Positions 52,583-61,471 are shown, counted from the stretch's first letter. The stretch is DNA of 64,000 bases from Actinopolymorpha alba DSM 45243 (GCF_000373925.1 NZ_KB892754.1:30262-94261); one strand, 5' to 3'. Notes: generated by a model from the sequence alone, not told the origin. Program-made: numbers and translations.

Positions 52583-53476
52583 ATGACCGACGGACCCCTT
52601 GAGAAGCGGCTGAAGAAACGACTGGCGGAGCATCCTCGACTGTTCCGTATGGCCCGCCACACCCGTCAGGCGTTGCGCTCACCGGAGCGTCTCAAGCAGG
52701 CGCTGCGCTCACCAGAGCGCTTCCGGCGGGAGCGGTTGGCCCGGGCGGGGAAGGCGCGGCTGGTGCCGTCACCGGTGTTCGTGATCTGCCCCGTCAGGTC
52801 TGGCTCCACTCTCCTGAGAGTTGTCCTCAACAGCCATCCCGAGATCCGGGCGCCACACGAGCTTCACCTTCGGTCCGTGCGGGTGCAGTTCGAACGCCGC
52901 TACGGAGAGCTCGCGATGAATGAGCTCAGCCTCGACAACGATGAGCTTGAACACATGCTGTGGGACCGGATCCTGCACAGAGAGCTGGTCAGCAGCGGCA
53001 AGCGCATCCTCGTCGACAAGACGCCCGCCAACGCGACGTTCGTTGATCGGTTGGTCTCGTGCTGGCCCGATGCGAGGTTCATCTTCCTCCTCCGCCATCC
53101 GGCCTCGATTGTCGCGTCGTTGATGGAGACCAGGCCGGATCGCGAGCTGGAGCCGACGGTTCGGGAGGCCCTTCTCTATCTGGATGGTGTCGAGGCCGCT
53201 CGCCAGTCCATGCCGGGCCTGGAGGTCCGCTACGAGGACCTGACTGGTACGCCAACCAGGACGACCAAGCGGATCTGTGAGTTCCTCGGGACCCGCTGGG
53301 ACCGGAGCATGTTGGAGTACGGTCAACGCAGCCACGGCACCTTCCGTGCCGGGATCGGTGACTGGTCGACCAAGATCCGCACTGGCCGGATCCAGAAGGC
53401 CCGGCCGCTGCCCAAGCCCATCGACGTTCCTGAAGGGGTGCGGCCCATCGCGCGGGCTTGGGGATACCTGCCCTGA
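52583..53476 (+). CDS. PAPS-dependent sulfotransferase family protein
   Basis: 297 residues. 5'-phosphosulfate-binding loop CPVRSGSTLLR near residues 66-76 and 3'-phosphate motif FIFLLRHPASIVASLM near 170 are present, as is the late RYEDLTGTPTRTTKRICEFLG. The N-terminal 50 residues are basic and contain a short repeat (RSPERLKQAL / RSPERFRRER). ATG 52583 has only a weak ribosome-binding site. Acceptor unknown; actinobacterial relatives sulfate lipids or glycans. Confidence 0.85.
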   Translation: MTDGPLEKRLKKRLAEHPRLFRMARHTRQALRSPERLKQALRSPERFRRERLARAGKARLVPSPVFVICPVRSGSTLLRVVLNSHPEIRAPHELHLRSVRVQFERRYGELAMNELSLDNDELEHMLWDRILHRELVSSGKRILVDKTPANATFVDRLVSCWPDARFIFLLRHPASIVASLMETRPDRELEPTVREALLYLDGVEAARQSMPGLEVRYEDLTGTPTRTTKRICEFLGTRWDRSMLEYGQRSHGTFRAGIGDWSTKIRTGRIQKARPLPKPIDVPEGVRPIARAWGYLP

Positions 53477-53490
53477 CGCCCGAGTGTTGA

Positions 53491-53628
53491 TCAGCGCGAG
53501 GCTTCGGCTTCGGTGGAGACGGCACCTCGGGCGCGAGGTTCCAGCACATGACCCGCCGGATCCCCGTAGCTGATGCCGCACACGATCCCCAGTCGAATGC
53601 CGGCCAGATCCCTGGAGTGATCGGTCAC
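53491..53628 (-). pseudogene. 45-codon ORF, probably the N-terminal remnant of a lost gene
   Basis: Not visible among longer frames. GTG 53628 has a well-placed GGAAGAG and opens a 45-residue protein-like frame (GIRLGIVCGISYGD ... EPRARGAVSTEA) that stops early. IRLGIVxGISYG followed by 'PxARxxGA' resembles, from memory, the N-terminus of a larger glycosidase-like family, so I read this as a decayed gene start divergent from TetR; it could also be a real small protein. Confidence 0.35.
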
Positions 53629-53656
53629 GAGGTCTCTCTTCCACGCAACGAACGTT

Positions 53657-53679
53657 TATAACATATACGGCAAGTTATA
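53657..53679. promoter_or_regulatory. Inverted repeat TATAAC-N11-GTTATA (candidate TetR operator)
   Basis: Symmetric AT-rich site in the divergent region between the TetR gene (start 53698) and the 45-codon ORF. Typical position and size for a TetR-family autoregulatory operator. Confidence 0.55.
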
Positions 53680-53697
53680 TGCGCTAAGGTAACCGGC

Positions 53698-54438
53698 ATG
53701 GGAGAGAAGCCTGGGGAAGGCTCGTTGGCGTTGATCTGGACGCAGCCACCGCCGCCGCCGAGGAAGCGTGCGCTCGGTCGCGAGGAGATCGTGCGGGCCG
53801 GCATCGAGGTCGCCGACGAGGGCGGCCCCGACGCGCTCACCATGAACGCCGTGGCGCAGCGCCTTGGGTCATACACCCCGATGGCGCTCTACCGCCACGT
53901 CGTCAGCAAGGACGGGCTGGTCGATCTCATGCTCGATGCGGTGACGGCCGAGATCGCGGTTCCCGACGAGCCGGGCAAGGACTGGCGTGCGGACCTGCGC
54001 CAGCTCGCGATGGACAGCTGGGCGATGGCGAAACGGCACCCGTGGTTCGCCCAACTCGTGCACACCCGGCCGCCACTTGGTCCGCACATGCTGCGGCGTA
54101 CCGAGTTCGTGCTCGAGTTGCTTGCCCGGCAAGGCGTTTCGAGCAACGACGCGTTGACGTACGCGACTCTCCTGGATCGACACGTCATCGGCAGCATCCT
54201 GCAGGAGGCAGAAGAACACGCGATGCGGCAGCGATACGGCCTGACAGACCTGCGGGAGTTCGTCGCCACCATCACCGAGTTGCGTGCGCAGGTGGTGAGC
54301 GACGCCCGCTATCCCAGGCTCGCCGCCTGGATGGCCGCACCCGGAGGCCTGTCTGTGGACGAGCAGTTCGAGCTCGGACTCACCTTCCTCCTCGACGGCA
54401 TCGCGTCCCGGCGGAAGGAACGCCGCCGCCGGTCCTGA
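53698..54438 (+). CDS. TetR-family regulator (TetR_C class)
   Basis: 246 residues. The N-terminal leader with LIWTQPPPPPRKRALGREEIV is typical of the actinobacterial TetR/TetR_C group; HTH at ~28-75 (LTMNAVAQRLGSYTPMALYRHV) and a helical ligand-binding domain to ~240. Such repressors usually control a divergent target, which here appears degraded (53491-53628). ATG 53698 follows TAAGG. Confidence 0.88.
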   Translation: MGEKPGEGSLALIWTQPPPPPRKRALGREEIVRAGIEVADEGGPDALTMNAVAQRLGSYTPMALYRHVVSKDGLVDLMLDAVTAEIAVPDEPGKDWRADLRQLAMDSWAMAKRHPWFAQLVHTRPPLGPHMLRRTEFVLELLARQGVSSNDALTYATLLDRHVIGSILQEAEEHAMRQRYGLTDLREFVATITELRAQVVSDARYPRLAAWMAAPGGLSVDEQFELGLTFLLDGIASRRKERRRRS

Positions 54439-54595
54439 CCGCCACTGGGCAGTCGCACAACTCACCGACTACCTACGGACAGTGAGGGCAGAGCTCCAGG
54501 CCTGGCCGGAGGCGCAACGAGAGCGACTCCTGGCTGGATACCTGGCACTGCTCAACCGGCCGGACTGGTCCGAAATTGCTCCGGCCGGTCCGTAG
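54434..54595 (+). pseudogene. C-terminal gene fragment after the TetR gene
   Basis: A strongly protein-like frame runs through the TetR stop into a TAG at 54593: HWAVAQLTDYLRTVRAEL, then QAWPEAQRERLLAGYLAL and LLNRPDWSEIAPAG. No upstream part in the same frame exists, since the TetR gene occupies it; the only internal start is GTG 54482 (37 residues) without a clear ribosome-binding site. Most likely the 3' remnant of a deleted gene. Confidence 0.35.
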
Positions 54596-54716
54596 GTGGA
54601 AGCCCGGACGTCGGCACATTCGAAGTAAGCCAGCGAAGCCACACGTCGGTGCCGGACCGGCCGTCACGCCGGTCCGGCACGCTCAGACGTTCAACCTCCC
54701 TGGCGCGAAACGAGAT

Positions 54717-55277
54717 TCAGCCGACCGCGGCGGGGGCGGACACGAGGTCCTTGACGAGCCGAGCTTCGGTGGCTAGCCACCGCGCCACTTCGTCGTCCAG
54801 GGTCGCCAGGTGGCTTTCCTCGAGGGCGAAGGCGCGCGTCGGGACGGTGGCGCCGAGTTCGACGAGGAGTGGCCGCAGGTGGACGTCAGCGACCAGTCGA
54901 TGGATGGGTGAGGCGGAGATAGTGAGCGGGACCGAGAGGACGCCTGCGAGCGCGCCGCCTCCGAACCGATCGAGGAACGCCTTCAGCAGACCGGTGTAGC
55001 TGGCTTTGTAGACGGGTGTCGCGACGACGAGGACCGTCGCGGACCGAACCGTGGTGAGTGCCGTGTCGACGTCCGGCCCGCCGTCGAGCACCGCACCACC
55101 GAACTCCGCCAGATCGATGACGCTGATGGTGACTTCGGGGCGTTCCAGTACGGCGGCCAGTCCAGCGGCCAGGGACTCGGCGGCGGAACGGGTACGCGAG
55201 CCCTTTCGAGGGTTGCCGGACAGGGCGACGATCCGCGGCGTAGCGCCCGCAGGCTCCAGGGTGGTCAGTTCTGCCAC
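54717..55277 (-). CDS. NADPH-dependent FMN reductase family protein
   Basis: 186 residues, flavodoxin-like. FMN phosphate loop SGNPRKGSRTRSAAE and TPVYKASYTGLLKAFLDRF are the family motifs (SsuE/MsuE type). GTG 55277 with GGAG seven bases upstream is preferred over the ORF opening at 55325, whose extra residues are only basic. It would supply FMNH2 to a monooxygenase; none is adjacent. Confidence 0.87.
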   Translation of the reverse strand: MAELTTLEPAGATPRIVALSGNPRKGSRTRSAAESLAAGLAAVLERPEVTISVIDLAEFGGAVLDGGPDVDTALTTVRSATVLVVATPVYKASYTGLLKAFLDRFGGGALAGVLSVPLTISASPIHRLVADVHLRPLLVELGATVPTRAFALEESHLATLDDEVARWLATEARLVKDLVSAPAAVG

Positions 55278-55429
55278 GCGCAGCTCCAATCCAGGACGGG
55301 GAACGAGACGCCGGCGGCGGCGCAATCCCTACTGTTCCGATAGGGGATCGCTCGCCGCCAGTCCCTGTCCCAGGAAATGGATGGCGTCCGAAATTCCTCA
55401 TTCGGCCGCGTCACGATCGAGGTGGTCCC

Positions 55430-55936
55430 GTGTCTACCACTACAGAAAGTGGTCGAACGCTGACAGATGCGAAGGGACCGACGGTGGAACCAACTCTCTC
55501 CAACCTCGACAGCTCTCGCGAGTACAGCCTGTTCCATACACGTTCGGGGTGGTTCTGCTCTCCGATCCGCCGCGACGAGAAGGACGCGACCCGGATCGCG
55601 CAGATCGGGCCCGATGCCTGGCGGCTGGCCATGGATGACGGACCGGGCGATCACAACCGGGCCGGCGGTGAGGTGGCGGGCGGCGAGGTGGCGGGCGGCG
55701 AGGTGGCGGGCGGCGAGGACACGCTGGCCAGGGCGCGCCACCGCATCGCCGCGGTGCTGCACGCCAGAGGGCAGTTGCTCGATGTGCACACGGTGAACGC
55801 CGCCGCCGGGCTCCTTGCCGCGTTCTGGACCGCCGGCGGGCAGGCCGGCATCACGCCGGAGATCTGGCGAACGGTGGCGAACCTCCCGGGTTCGATCCTG
55901 GATGCCCTGCAGGTCACGACCCGACGCGGACGGTAG
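55430..55936 (+). CDS. Hypothetical protein with in-frame Gly-Gly-Glu-Val-Ala repeats
   Basis: 168 residues, no family recognised. Residues ~78-96 are a five-residue repeat (GGEVA). The C-terminal ~70 residues are helical (LARARHRIAAVLHARGQLLD, NAAAGLLAAFWTAGGQ). GTG 55430 has GAGGTGG at good distance. Divergent from the FMN reductase gene. Confidence 0.55.
   Translation: MSTTTESGRTLTDAKGPTVEPTLSNLDSSREYSLFHTRSGWFCSPIRRDEKDATRIAQIGPDAWRLAMDDGPGDHNRAGGEVAGGEVAGGEVAGGEDTLARARHRIAAVLHARGQLLDVHTVNAAAGLLAAFWTAGGQAGITPEIWRTVANLPGSILDALQVTTRRGR
55664..55719 (+). repeat. 15-bp minisatellite, 3.7 copies
   Basis: GGCGG(T/C)GAGGTGGCG is repeated at 55664, 55679 and 55694, followed by a partial copy at 55709. 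In frame (GGEVA), so copy-number change would keep the gene open. Confidence 0.85.
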
Positions 55937-56113
55937 CGACTCCGCATCTGACGGCCACGAACCCCGTCGTCCCCGATGAGGGGCCTCCTGCCCTTCTTTA
56001 CTGTTCCTTTACACTGACGGTCCGGGTGAGCGGCATGGCCGTCGCGACGCGCGGGCTTTGGATGGTGCCTGAGAGACATCCGGCGACGACCGTCGTGTGC
56101 TTGGCATCAACGG

Positions 56114-57274
56114 GTGTGGGGCCGGCGCGTCGGTCCTCGGAACGGAAAGGGCACGATCGCGTTGACAGCCACCCGCCGGTCACCGTTCCTGTCGTGGACG
56201 ACGGTCGTACCCCTGCTTGCCCTTGTTGCGCTGGCCCTGACCTGGGGACGGCACATCGAGGTCGTGGTCGCCATCGGGATCGCGGTGGTCCTCGCGGCCG
56301 CGGTCCTCGCGGCCGTCCACCACGCGGAGGTCGTTGCTCTGCGGGTGGGTGAACCGTTCGGATCACTGGTGCTGGCGGTCGCCGTCACGGTCATCGAGGT
56401 GGCTCTGATCGTCACGATCATGGTCTCCGGCGGGCCTGAGACGGCCACACTCGCCCGGGACACCGTGTTCGCGGCAGTCATGATCACGACGAATGGCATC
56501 GCCGGTCTGTCCTTGCTGGTCGCCTCCATCCGATACGGCACGACCCGCTTCAACGCCGAGGGCAGCGGAGCAGCGCTCGCGACAGTGGCCACACTGGCGG
56601 CGTTGAGCTTGGCGCTTCCGACTTTTACGATGGCCGCGCCGGGTCCGGTGTACTCCCGTGGACAGCTCATCTTCGCGGCGATTGCCTCGCTGGCGTTGTA
56701 CGGCATGTTTGTGTTCACCCAGACGGTGCGGCATCGCGACTTCTTCCTCCCCGTGCCTTCCGACGACGCCGCCCGGGCACCATCATCGGACGGCGAAGTC
56801 CACGCGGCGCCTCCCACCGGCCGTGCCGCGGTGGCGAGCCTCGGCCTGCTCGTCGTGGCGCTCGTCGCCGTCGTCGGACTCGCGAAGGTGGAGTCATATT
56901 CGATCGAGACGGCCATCAGAGCGGTCGGGCTTCCGCCGTCGTTCGTCGGTGTCGTGATCGCTCTGCTCGTCCTCCTGCCCGAGACGCTGGCCGCCGTGCG
57001 GGCCGGGTTGCGGCAGCGCACCCAGATCAGTCTCAACCTCGCCTACGGCTCGGCGATGGCGAGCATCGGACTCACCATCCCCACGATCGCGGTCGCCTCC
57101 ATCTGGTTGGAGGGGCCACTCCAGCTCGGGCTCGGACCGACCCAGCTTGTACTGCTCAGCCTGACGATGCTGGTCAGCGTCCTCACCATCGTGCCCGGTC
57201 GCGCCACCCGGCTGCAGGGCGGAGTCCACATCGTCCTGCTCGCGGCGTTCCTCTTCCTCGCGGCCAGTCCCTAG
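56114..57274 (+). CDS. chaA: Calcium/proton antiporter, ChaA (CaCA) family
   Basis: 386 residues with about eleven membrane helices in two halves. Half 1 has GEPFGSLVLAVAVTVIEVALI (shortened motif of alpha-repeat 1 with the ion-binding acidic residues), half 2 has LLPETLAAVRAGLRQRTQ followed by NLAYGSAMASIGLTIPT. The hydrophilic loop between halves (~215-240) is short. GTG 56114 opens the frame; TTG 56162, after GGAAAGGG, may be the true start. Exports Ca2+ (or K+/Na+) in exchange for protons. It ends in a 4-bp overlap with the convergent VOC gene. Confidence 0.87.
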   Translation: MWGRRVGPRNGKGTIALTATRRSPFLSWTTVVPLLALVALALTWGRHIEVVVAIGIAVVLAAAVLAAVHHAEVVALRVGEPFGSLVLAVAVTVIEVALIVTIMVSGGPETATLARDTVFAAVMITTNGIAGLSLLVASIRYGTTRFNAEGSGAALATVATLAALSLALPTFTMAAPGPVYSRGQLIFAAIASLALYGMFVFTQTVRHRDFFLPVPSDDAARAPSSDGEVHAAPPTGRAAVASLGLLVVALVAVVGLAKVESYSIETAIRAVGLPPSFVGVVIALLVLLPETLAAVRAGLRQRTQISLNLAYGSAMASIGLTIPTIAVASIWLEGPLQLGLGPTQLVLLSLTMLVSVLTIVPGRATRLQGGVHIVLLAAFLFLAASP

Positions 57275-58590
57275 GCCGTGTCGCCGCTCGTCACGAGCCA
57301 CGCATGGATCTGGTCCAGGTGTTCCGTCAGGTGGTTGTCGGGCTCGTCAGGTTGGACGAACCTCCACACAGGGAGCGGATCCTTCGCCGAGGGCAGCTCG
57401 CGGGTCCGCCGGACCATGAGGTCCTCAATGGTGTTCGGGTCGTCTCTGAACGGCGGCTCCCAGAACTCCACCCAGCCGACGTTCACGTCGAGCAGTCGCT
57501 CGTCCAACTGCTCAAGCCATTCGACGGTCTGGTCGCGAATCCAGGCCGCCTCGTCAAGAAGCTGTTGCCAGGACAGGCCCACACCGGCGTCCCGGATCGC
57601 GGCGTTGCGTGCGTCCGCGGTGTAGCCGACGCCGTCCGGCCATGGTGCCCGTTCGCCGTCAACCTCTTCTTGCGTGGGCGCCCGACCGGTGAACGCTCCG
57701 CGCAGGTGCGCGAGCCGGAACCTCGCGTTGGCCTGGACGTGCCCCACCACGTCGTGGATCGTCCAGTCGCCGCAGACGCCCGGGCTTCGCGTGGCAGCGG
57801 GATCGATCGAGTCGAGGGTCGCAAGCCACGGAGTCCACGCGTCCAGGAACATCTGCTGGATGATCGGCGTGTACATCGGGCAGACGCAGAACGGATGACC
57901 AGCCGGGTCGGCGTACACCGGAGCGTCACCGCCCATCGCCGGCAGCCGGGACGCTCCGAGGCGTTCCGCCCGCTCCGTCGCCGCATCCTGTGCGTCGAAC
58001 TGCAGGTCGAGATGCATCTGTTGCGGGTACGCGGGATCCGGCCAGCGAGGTTGACGGTGTACGGCGACCCTGGCGAAGCGCAGTCGTGGCCCCTCAGAAG
58101 TCCCGATCGTGGTCCAGTCGTCCGACTCCTGCCCGACCTTCGGCAGGTCGAGGAGGCGGGCGTAGAACGACGCCAGCGCGACGTGGTCGGCACTGTCGAG
58201 GACGACGGACTCGATCCGCGGCGGGTGTGACGGATCCTCGCGTAGACCGAAGGGGTGGCCTGCCGGATCCGCCCAGACGTGACGGCCAGCGCCGATGTCC
58301 TCCGGCAGTCGGGTGGCTCCGGACCCGCTGAGCCAGCGCTCGGCGGCCGCACGATCAGGCACGGTGACGTCGAGGTGCAGCTGCCGTGGATGGTCCGGAT
58401 CGAGCCAGCGCGGCGGGCGGTAGTCGTCGGCTCGGTCGAAGGCCAGCCGGGGTAGCTCGCCGTCGCGTCCGATGACCGTCCAGTCCGGCGGCTTGCGCAG
58501 CGTGTACATGTCGAGGAGTTCGGCGTAGAACGCGGACAGCGCCTCCGGATCGGGACACTCGATCACGATGTTGCGGATCTGTGAGCGCAC
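57271..58590 (-). CDS. Fusion protein: two glyoxalase/VOC domains plus a DinB-like domain
   Basis: 439 residues. VOC domain 1 (~1-115: RNIVIECPDPEALSAFYAELL, ADPAGHPFGL), VOC domain 2 (~120-235: VVLDSADHVALASFYARLL, ADPAGHPFCV) and a DinB/mycothiol-dependent-type four-helix domain (~245-435: GDWTIHDVVGHVQANARFRL, LTEHLDQIHAWL). His residues in the DinB part suggest a metal site. GTG 58590 with GGAGG six bases upstream. Three modules in one chain is unusual; function unknown, thiol-dependent detoxification is one guess. Divergent from a WYL regulator 86 bp away. Confidence 0.82.
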   Translation of the reverse strand: MRSQIRNIVIECPDPEALSAFYAELLDMYTLRKPPDWTVIGRDGELPRLAFDRADDYRPPRWLDPDHPRQLHLDVTVPDRAAAERWLSGSGATRLPEDIGAGRHVWADPAGHPFGLREDPSHPPRIESVVLDSADHVALASFYARLLDLPKVGQESDDWTTIGTSEGPRLRFARVAVHRQPRWPDPAYPQQMHLDLQFDAQDAATERAERLGASRLPAMGGDAPVYADPAGHPFCVCPMYTPIIQQMFLDAWTPWLATLDSIDPAATRSPGVCGDWTIHDVVGHVQANARFRLAHLRGAFTGRAPTQEEVDGERAPWPDGVGYTADARNAAIRDAGVGLSWQQLLDEAAWIRDQTVEWLEQLDERLLDVNVGWVEFWEPPFRDDPNTIEDLMVRRTRELPSAKDPLPVWRFVQPDEPDNHLTEHLDQIHAWLVTSGDTA

Positions 58591-58676
58591 GGGGTCCTCC
58601 TCGAGCCTGGTCTGTGACGCGCAGGCGACCAATGCTTCCAGGCCTTCAGGACATCCTCTGTCGTATTCTGTCCCGG

Positions 58677-59672
58677 GTGCGCGCCGACCGCCTGCTCCGC
58701 ATCCTGTTCCTCCTGCAGGGACGCCGTAAGGTCACGGCCGGTGAGCTCGGGCGTGAGCTCGAGGTCTCCACACGGACGATCCAGCGCGACATGACAGCGC
58801 TCAGCACGGCGGGCATCCCGGTGTACGCGACCCGCGGCGGCACTGGCGGGTGGGCGCTGCTCGACAACTACCGTGCGGGGTTCACTGGCCTCACGACGGC
58901 GGAGGCGCTTGCCATCATCGTGGCCCAGCCGCGCGGGATCCTCGGCGACCTCGGGCTCGACGACCCGGGGGAGAGCCTGGTCCACAAGTTCCTCGCCGCG
59001 GTCGCGCCCTCGGCGCGGCAACAGGCCGAGCACGCCCGGCAGCGCATCCACGTCGACCTCGGCCGTTGGGACCTTGTCGAGGAGAACCACCCCTCGCTGC
59101 CCGACCTGCATCGGGCGGCCTGGGAGGACCGGATCGTCCACGTGTTGTACGGTCGGTCGGAGTCGAGCTTTCCGATCGCACCGCTTGGGCTGGTGCGCAA
59201 GGGCACCAGCTGGTATCTCGTCGCGTGCCGGAACGACGACCTCCGGACCTATCGCGTCTCACGACTGCGTGCCGTCGAGGTGACCGAGGAGCGGTTCGAA
59301 AGGCCGCCTGACTTCGACCTCGCCGCACATTGGCGGGAAATGTGTACGAGGTACGCCGAGACGTTCCCGACGTACCTCGTCACACTTCGCGCCCGCGGTG
59401 AGGCGCTCATTCAGGCCGGCTGGATCCACGCCCGCGAGAAGTCAGTCTCCTCACCAGACCGGGACGGCTGGGCGGACGTCGTTCTCGACCTGGAGGACGA
59501 GGAGCACGCGTTCGCGGCCGTGCAGGGCCTGGGCGGCGACATCGTGGTGGTCGCACCCGAGAGCCTTCGGAGACGGACCATGGACGCGGCCCGCCGATTC
59601 CTCGAACTCAACGACGGTCAGACCCTGACCGGCTCGGGCGTGTTCACCACGTCAGCGCGCGGGGAGTTGTAG
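58677..59672 (+). CDS. YafY-type HTH-WYL transcriptional regulator
   Basis: 331 residues: HTH_11 winged helix at ~1-60 (RLLRILFLLQGRRKVTAGELG, VSTRTIQRDMTAL), WYL domain at ~140-225 (GTSWYLVACRNDDLRTYRVSRL) and the C-terminal WCX extension. TATTCT at 58664-58669 lies 7 nt before GTG 58677, and there is no ribosome-binding site, consistent with a leaderless mRNA; this is why I prefer 58677 over an opening at 58581. Probably controls the divergent VOC-DinB gene. Confidence 0.87.
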   Translation: MRADRLLRILFLLQGRRKVTAGELGRELEVSTRTIQRDMTALSTAGIPVYATRGGTGGWALLDNYRAGFTGLTTAEALAIIVAQPRGILGDLGLDDPGESLVHKFLAAVAPSARQQAEHARQRIHVDLGRWDLVEENHPSLPDLHRAAWEDRIVHVLYGRSESSFPIAPLGLVRKGTSWYLVACRNDDLRTYRVSRLRAVEVTEERFERPPDFDLAAHWREMCTRYAETFPTYLVTLRARGEALIQAGWIHAREKSVSSPDRDGWADVVLDLEDEEHAFAAVQGLGGDIVVVAPESLRRRTMDAARRFLELNDGQTLTGSGVFTTSARGEL

Positions 59673-60958
59673 ATCGCCTCGTCCAGGATGCCTTCCCGCT
59701 TGGCGACAAGTGTCGGGACGAGCGCCTGTCCGGCGACGTTGGTCGCGGTCCGGATCATGTCGAGAATCGGGTCGATCGCGATCAGCAGGCCGACACCTTC
59801 AAGGGGCAGGCCCAGAGTCGACAACGTGAGCGTCAGCATCACGGTCGCGCCGGTGAGGCCGGCCGTCGCGGCGGAGCCGACCACGGCGACGAACGCGATC
59901 AGCAAGTAGTCCTTGACATCAAGGGAGAGGCCGAAGATCTGCGCCACCGTGATCGCCGCGAGAGCAGGATAGATCGCCGCGCAGCCGTCCATCTTGGTCG
60001 TCGCGCCGAAGGGTACGGCGAAGGACGCGTACGACTCGGGAACTCCCAGGTTGTTGATGGTGACCTGGCGGGTCAATGGCATGGTGCCCACCGACGAGCG
60101 GGAGACGAAGGCGAGCTGGATCGCCGGCCAGGCACCAGAGAAGAACTTCAGCGGCGACAGCCCGTGCGCACGGACCAGTACGGCGTAGACACCGAAGAGG
60201 ACGATCGCGCAGCCGACGTACACGTCGATGGTGAAGACCGTCAGCGGGCCGAGGAGGTCCCAGCCGTACGTCGCGACCGCCTTGCCGATCAGACCGAGGG
60301 TGCCGATTGGCGCGATGCGGATGATCCACCACAGCACCTGCTGCACGATCTCCAGGGCCGATCGGTTGAACGCGAGGAACGGCTCGGCCTTCTCGCCCGC
60401 CTTCAGCGCGGCGATGCCGATCGCCACCGCGACCACGATGAGCTGCAGAACGCTGAACGACAGCGACGTGCTGGCGCCGCCGTCACTGACTTCGGTGTCA
60501 GCGGAAATGCCGAGGAAGTTGGCCGGCACCAGACCGGTGAGGAAGTCAAGCCAGCTGCCGGAGCCGCCGTCGTACGACGCGCTTTCGGGTGTCAGGGTGC
60601 TGTTCGCGCCGGGGTTGGTGGCCAGGCCGAGGACGATCCCGATCACCACCGCGATGAGCGAGGTGATCATGAACCACAGCAGCGTCTGCCCGGCGAGCCG
60701 CGCGGCGTTGCGTACGTGGCGGAGGTTGGCGATGCTCGCGACGATCGCGGTGAAGACGAGGGGTACGACGACAACCCGCAGCAGCTGAACGAAGATCGAC
60801 CCAATCTGGGTGAGGGTTTCGGTGAGCCAGCCGATGTCGGCAGCCCGCGCGAGGGCGCCGAGGATCAGTCCGAGCAGCAGGCCGGCAAGGACCTGCGCCC
60901 AGAAGGGGAAGCCAATGCGCCGTCCGGGCGCGGTTGGACGAGTGGCCGTGTTGACCAT
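59618..60958 (-). CDS. Dicarboxylate/amino acid:cation symporter (DAACS/GltP family)
   Basis: 446 residues, eight membrane helices plus two re-entrant hairpins. SRSSVGTMP (SSSxxTLP in relatives), PFGATTKMDGCAA (the NMDG-type cation site, here KMDG) and DPILDMIRTATNVAGQ are in the expected order. Takes up C4-dicarboxylates, glutamate or aspartate with Na+ or H+. Its last 55 bp overlap the convergent WYL gene. Confidence 0.9.
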   Translation of the reverse strand: MVNTATRPTAPGRRIGFPFWAQVLAGLLLGLILGALARAADIGWLTETLTQIGSIFVQLLRVVVVPLVFTAIVASIANLRHVRNAARLAGQTLLWFMITSLIAVVIGIVLGLATNPGANSTLTPESASYDGGSGSWLDFLTGLVPANFLGISADTEVSDGGASTSLSFSVLQLIVVAVAIGIAALKAGEKAEPFLAFNRSALEIVQQVLWWIIRIAPIGTLGLIGKAVATYGWDLLGPLTVFTIDVYVGCAIVLFGVYAVLVRAHGLSPLKFFSGAWPAIQLAFVSRSSVGTMPLTRQVTINNLGVPESYASFAVPFGATTKMDGCAAIYPALAAITVAQIFGLSLDVKDYLLIAFVAVVGSAATAGLTGATVMLTLTLSTLGLPLEGVGLLIAIDPILDMIRTATNVAGQALVPTLVAKREGILDEAIYNSPRADVVNTPEPVRV

Positions 60959-61243
60959 GGTGCTGAGCCTCCGGGGGAAGCGGGGCGGGCGAGGGTACGA
61001 GCGGTGATAGCTAGGTGCGCTGAAGCGTCAGCGCTGACACGCACAGCTCGCCTGTCGTCGAAGATCGACGTGCAGGCGTCGCCAGAAGAAGGTCCCGATC
61101 ATCGGCGACCAAGAACAGCAGAGATTCGCTCGACTATTCCGGGAGTCCTCATATATGGCCGTCTCTGGCCACGAAGCCCAGCAGCGCCTGGTCGGGCGAT
61201 GGTCCGGCTCTCGGCCCGGTGAAGTTCTGTTGCTCCTGGTCTG

Positions 61244-61471
61244 TCAGGTTCGGAGTCGGTGGTTGCGGTTGGGGTTGCGTTGTTGGTCGATCCATTCGGG
61301 TGGGGTGAATTCGGGTACGCCGTCGGCTGCTAGCTGGACTTGCCAGGTGTCTTGGTGGATGAGGCGGTGGTGGTAGCCGCAGAGCAGGGTGCCGTTGGCG
61401 AGGGTGGTGGGTCCGCCTTTCAGCCACGACTGGACATGATGGCCGTGACACCACGCTGGTGGCCTGTCACA
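61244..61471 (-). CDS. DUF222/HNH endonuclease-like gene, 3' exon
   Basis: Encodes the HNH half: CDRPPAWCHGHHVQSWLKGG, TLLCGYHHRLIH, then a ~40-residue tail. The two Cys-x-x-C/H pairs and HH...N...H are the zinc-binding and catalytic residues of the actinobacterial DUF222-HNH family. It begins in frame with TGT exactly at the intron end, continuing the 5' exon at 63711. If the intron splices, the protein is intact. Confidence 0.85.
   Translation of the reverse strand, partial: CDRPPAWCHGHHVQSWLKGGPTTLANGTLLCGYHHRLIHQDTWQVQLAADGVPEFTPPEWIDQQRNPNRNHRLRT

Noticed and set aside
55940..56113. Possible metal or cofactor riboswitch before the Ca2+/H+ antiporter gene
   Set aside because: A CTGAGA-like string is present, but no complete known aptamer core could be assembled.
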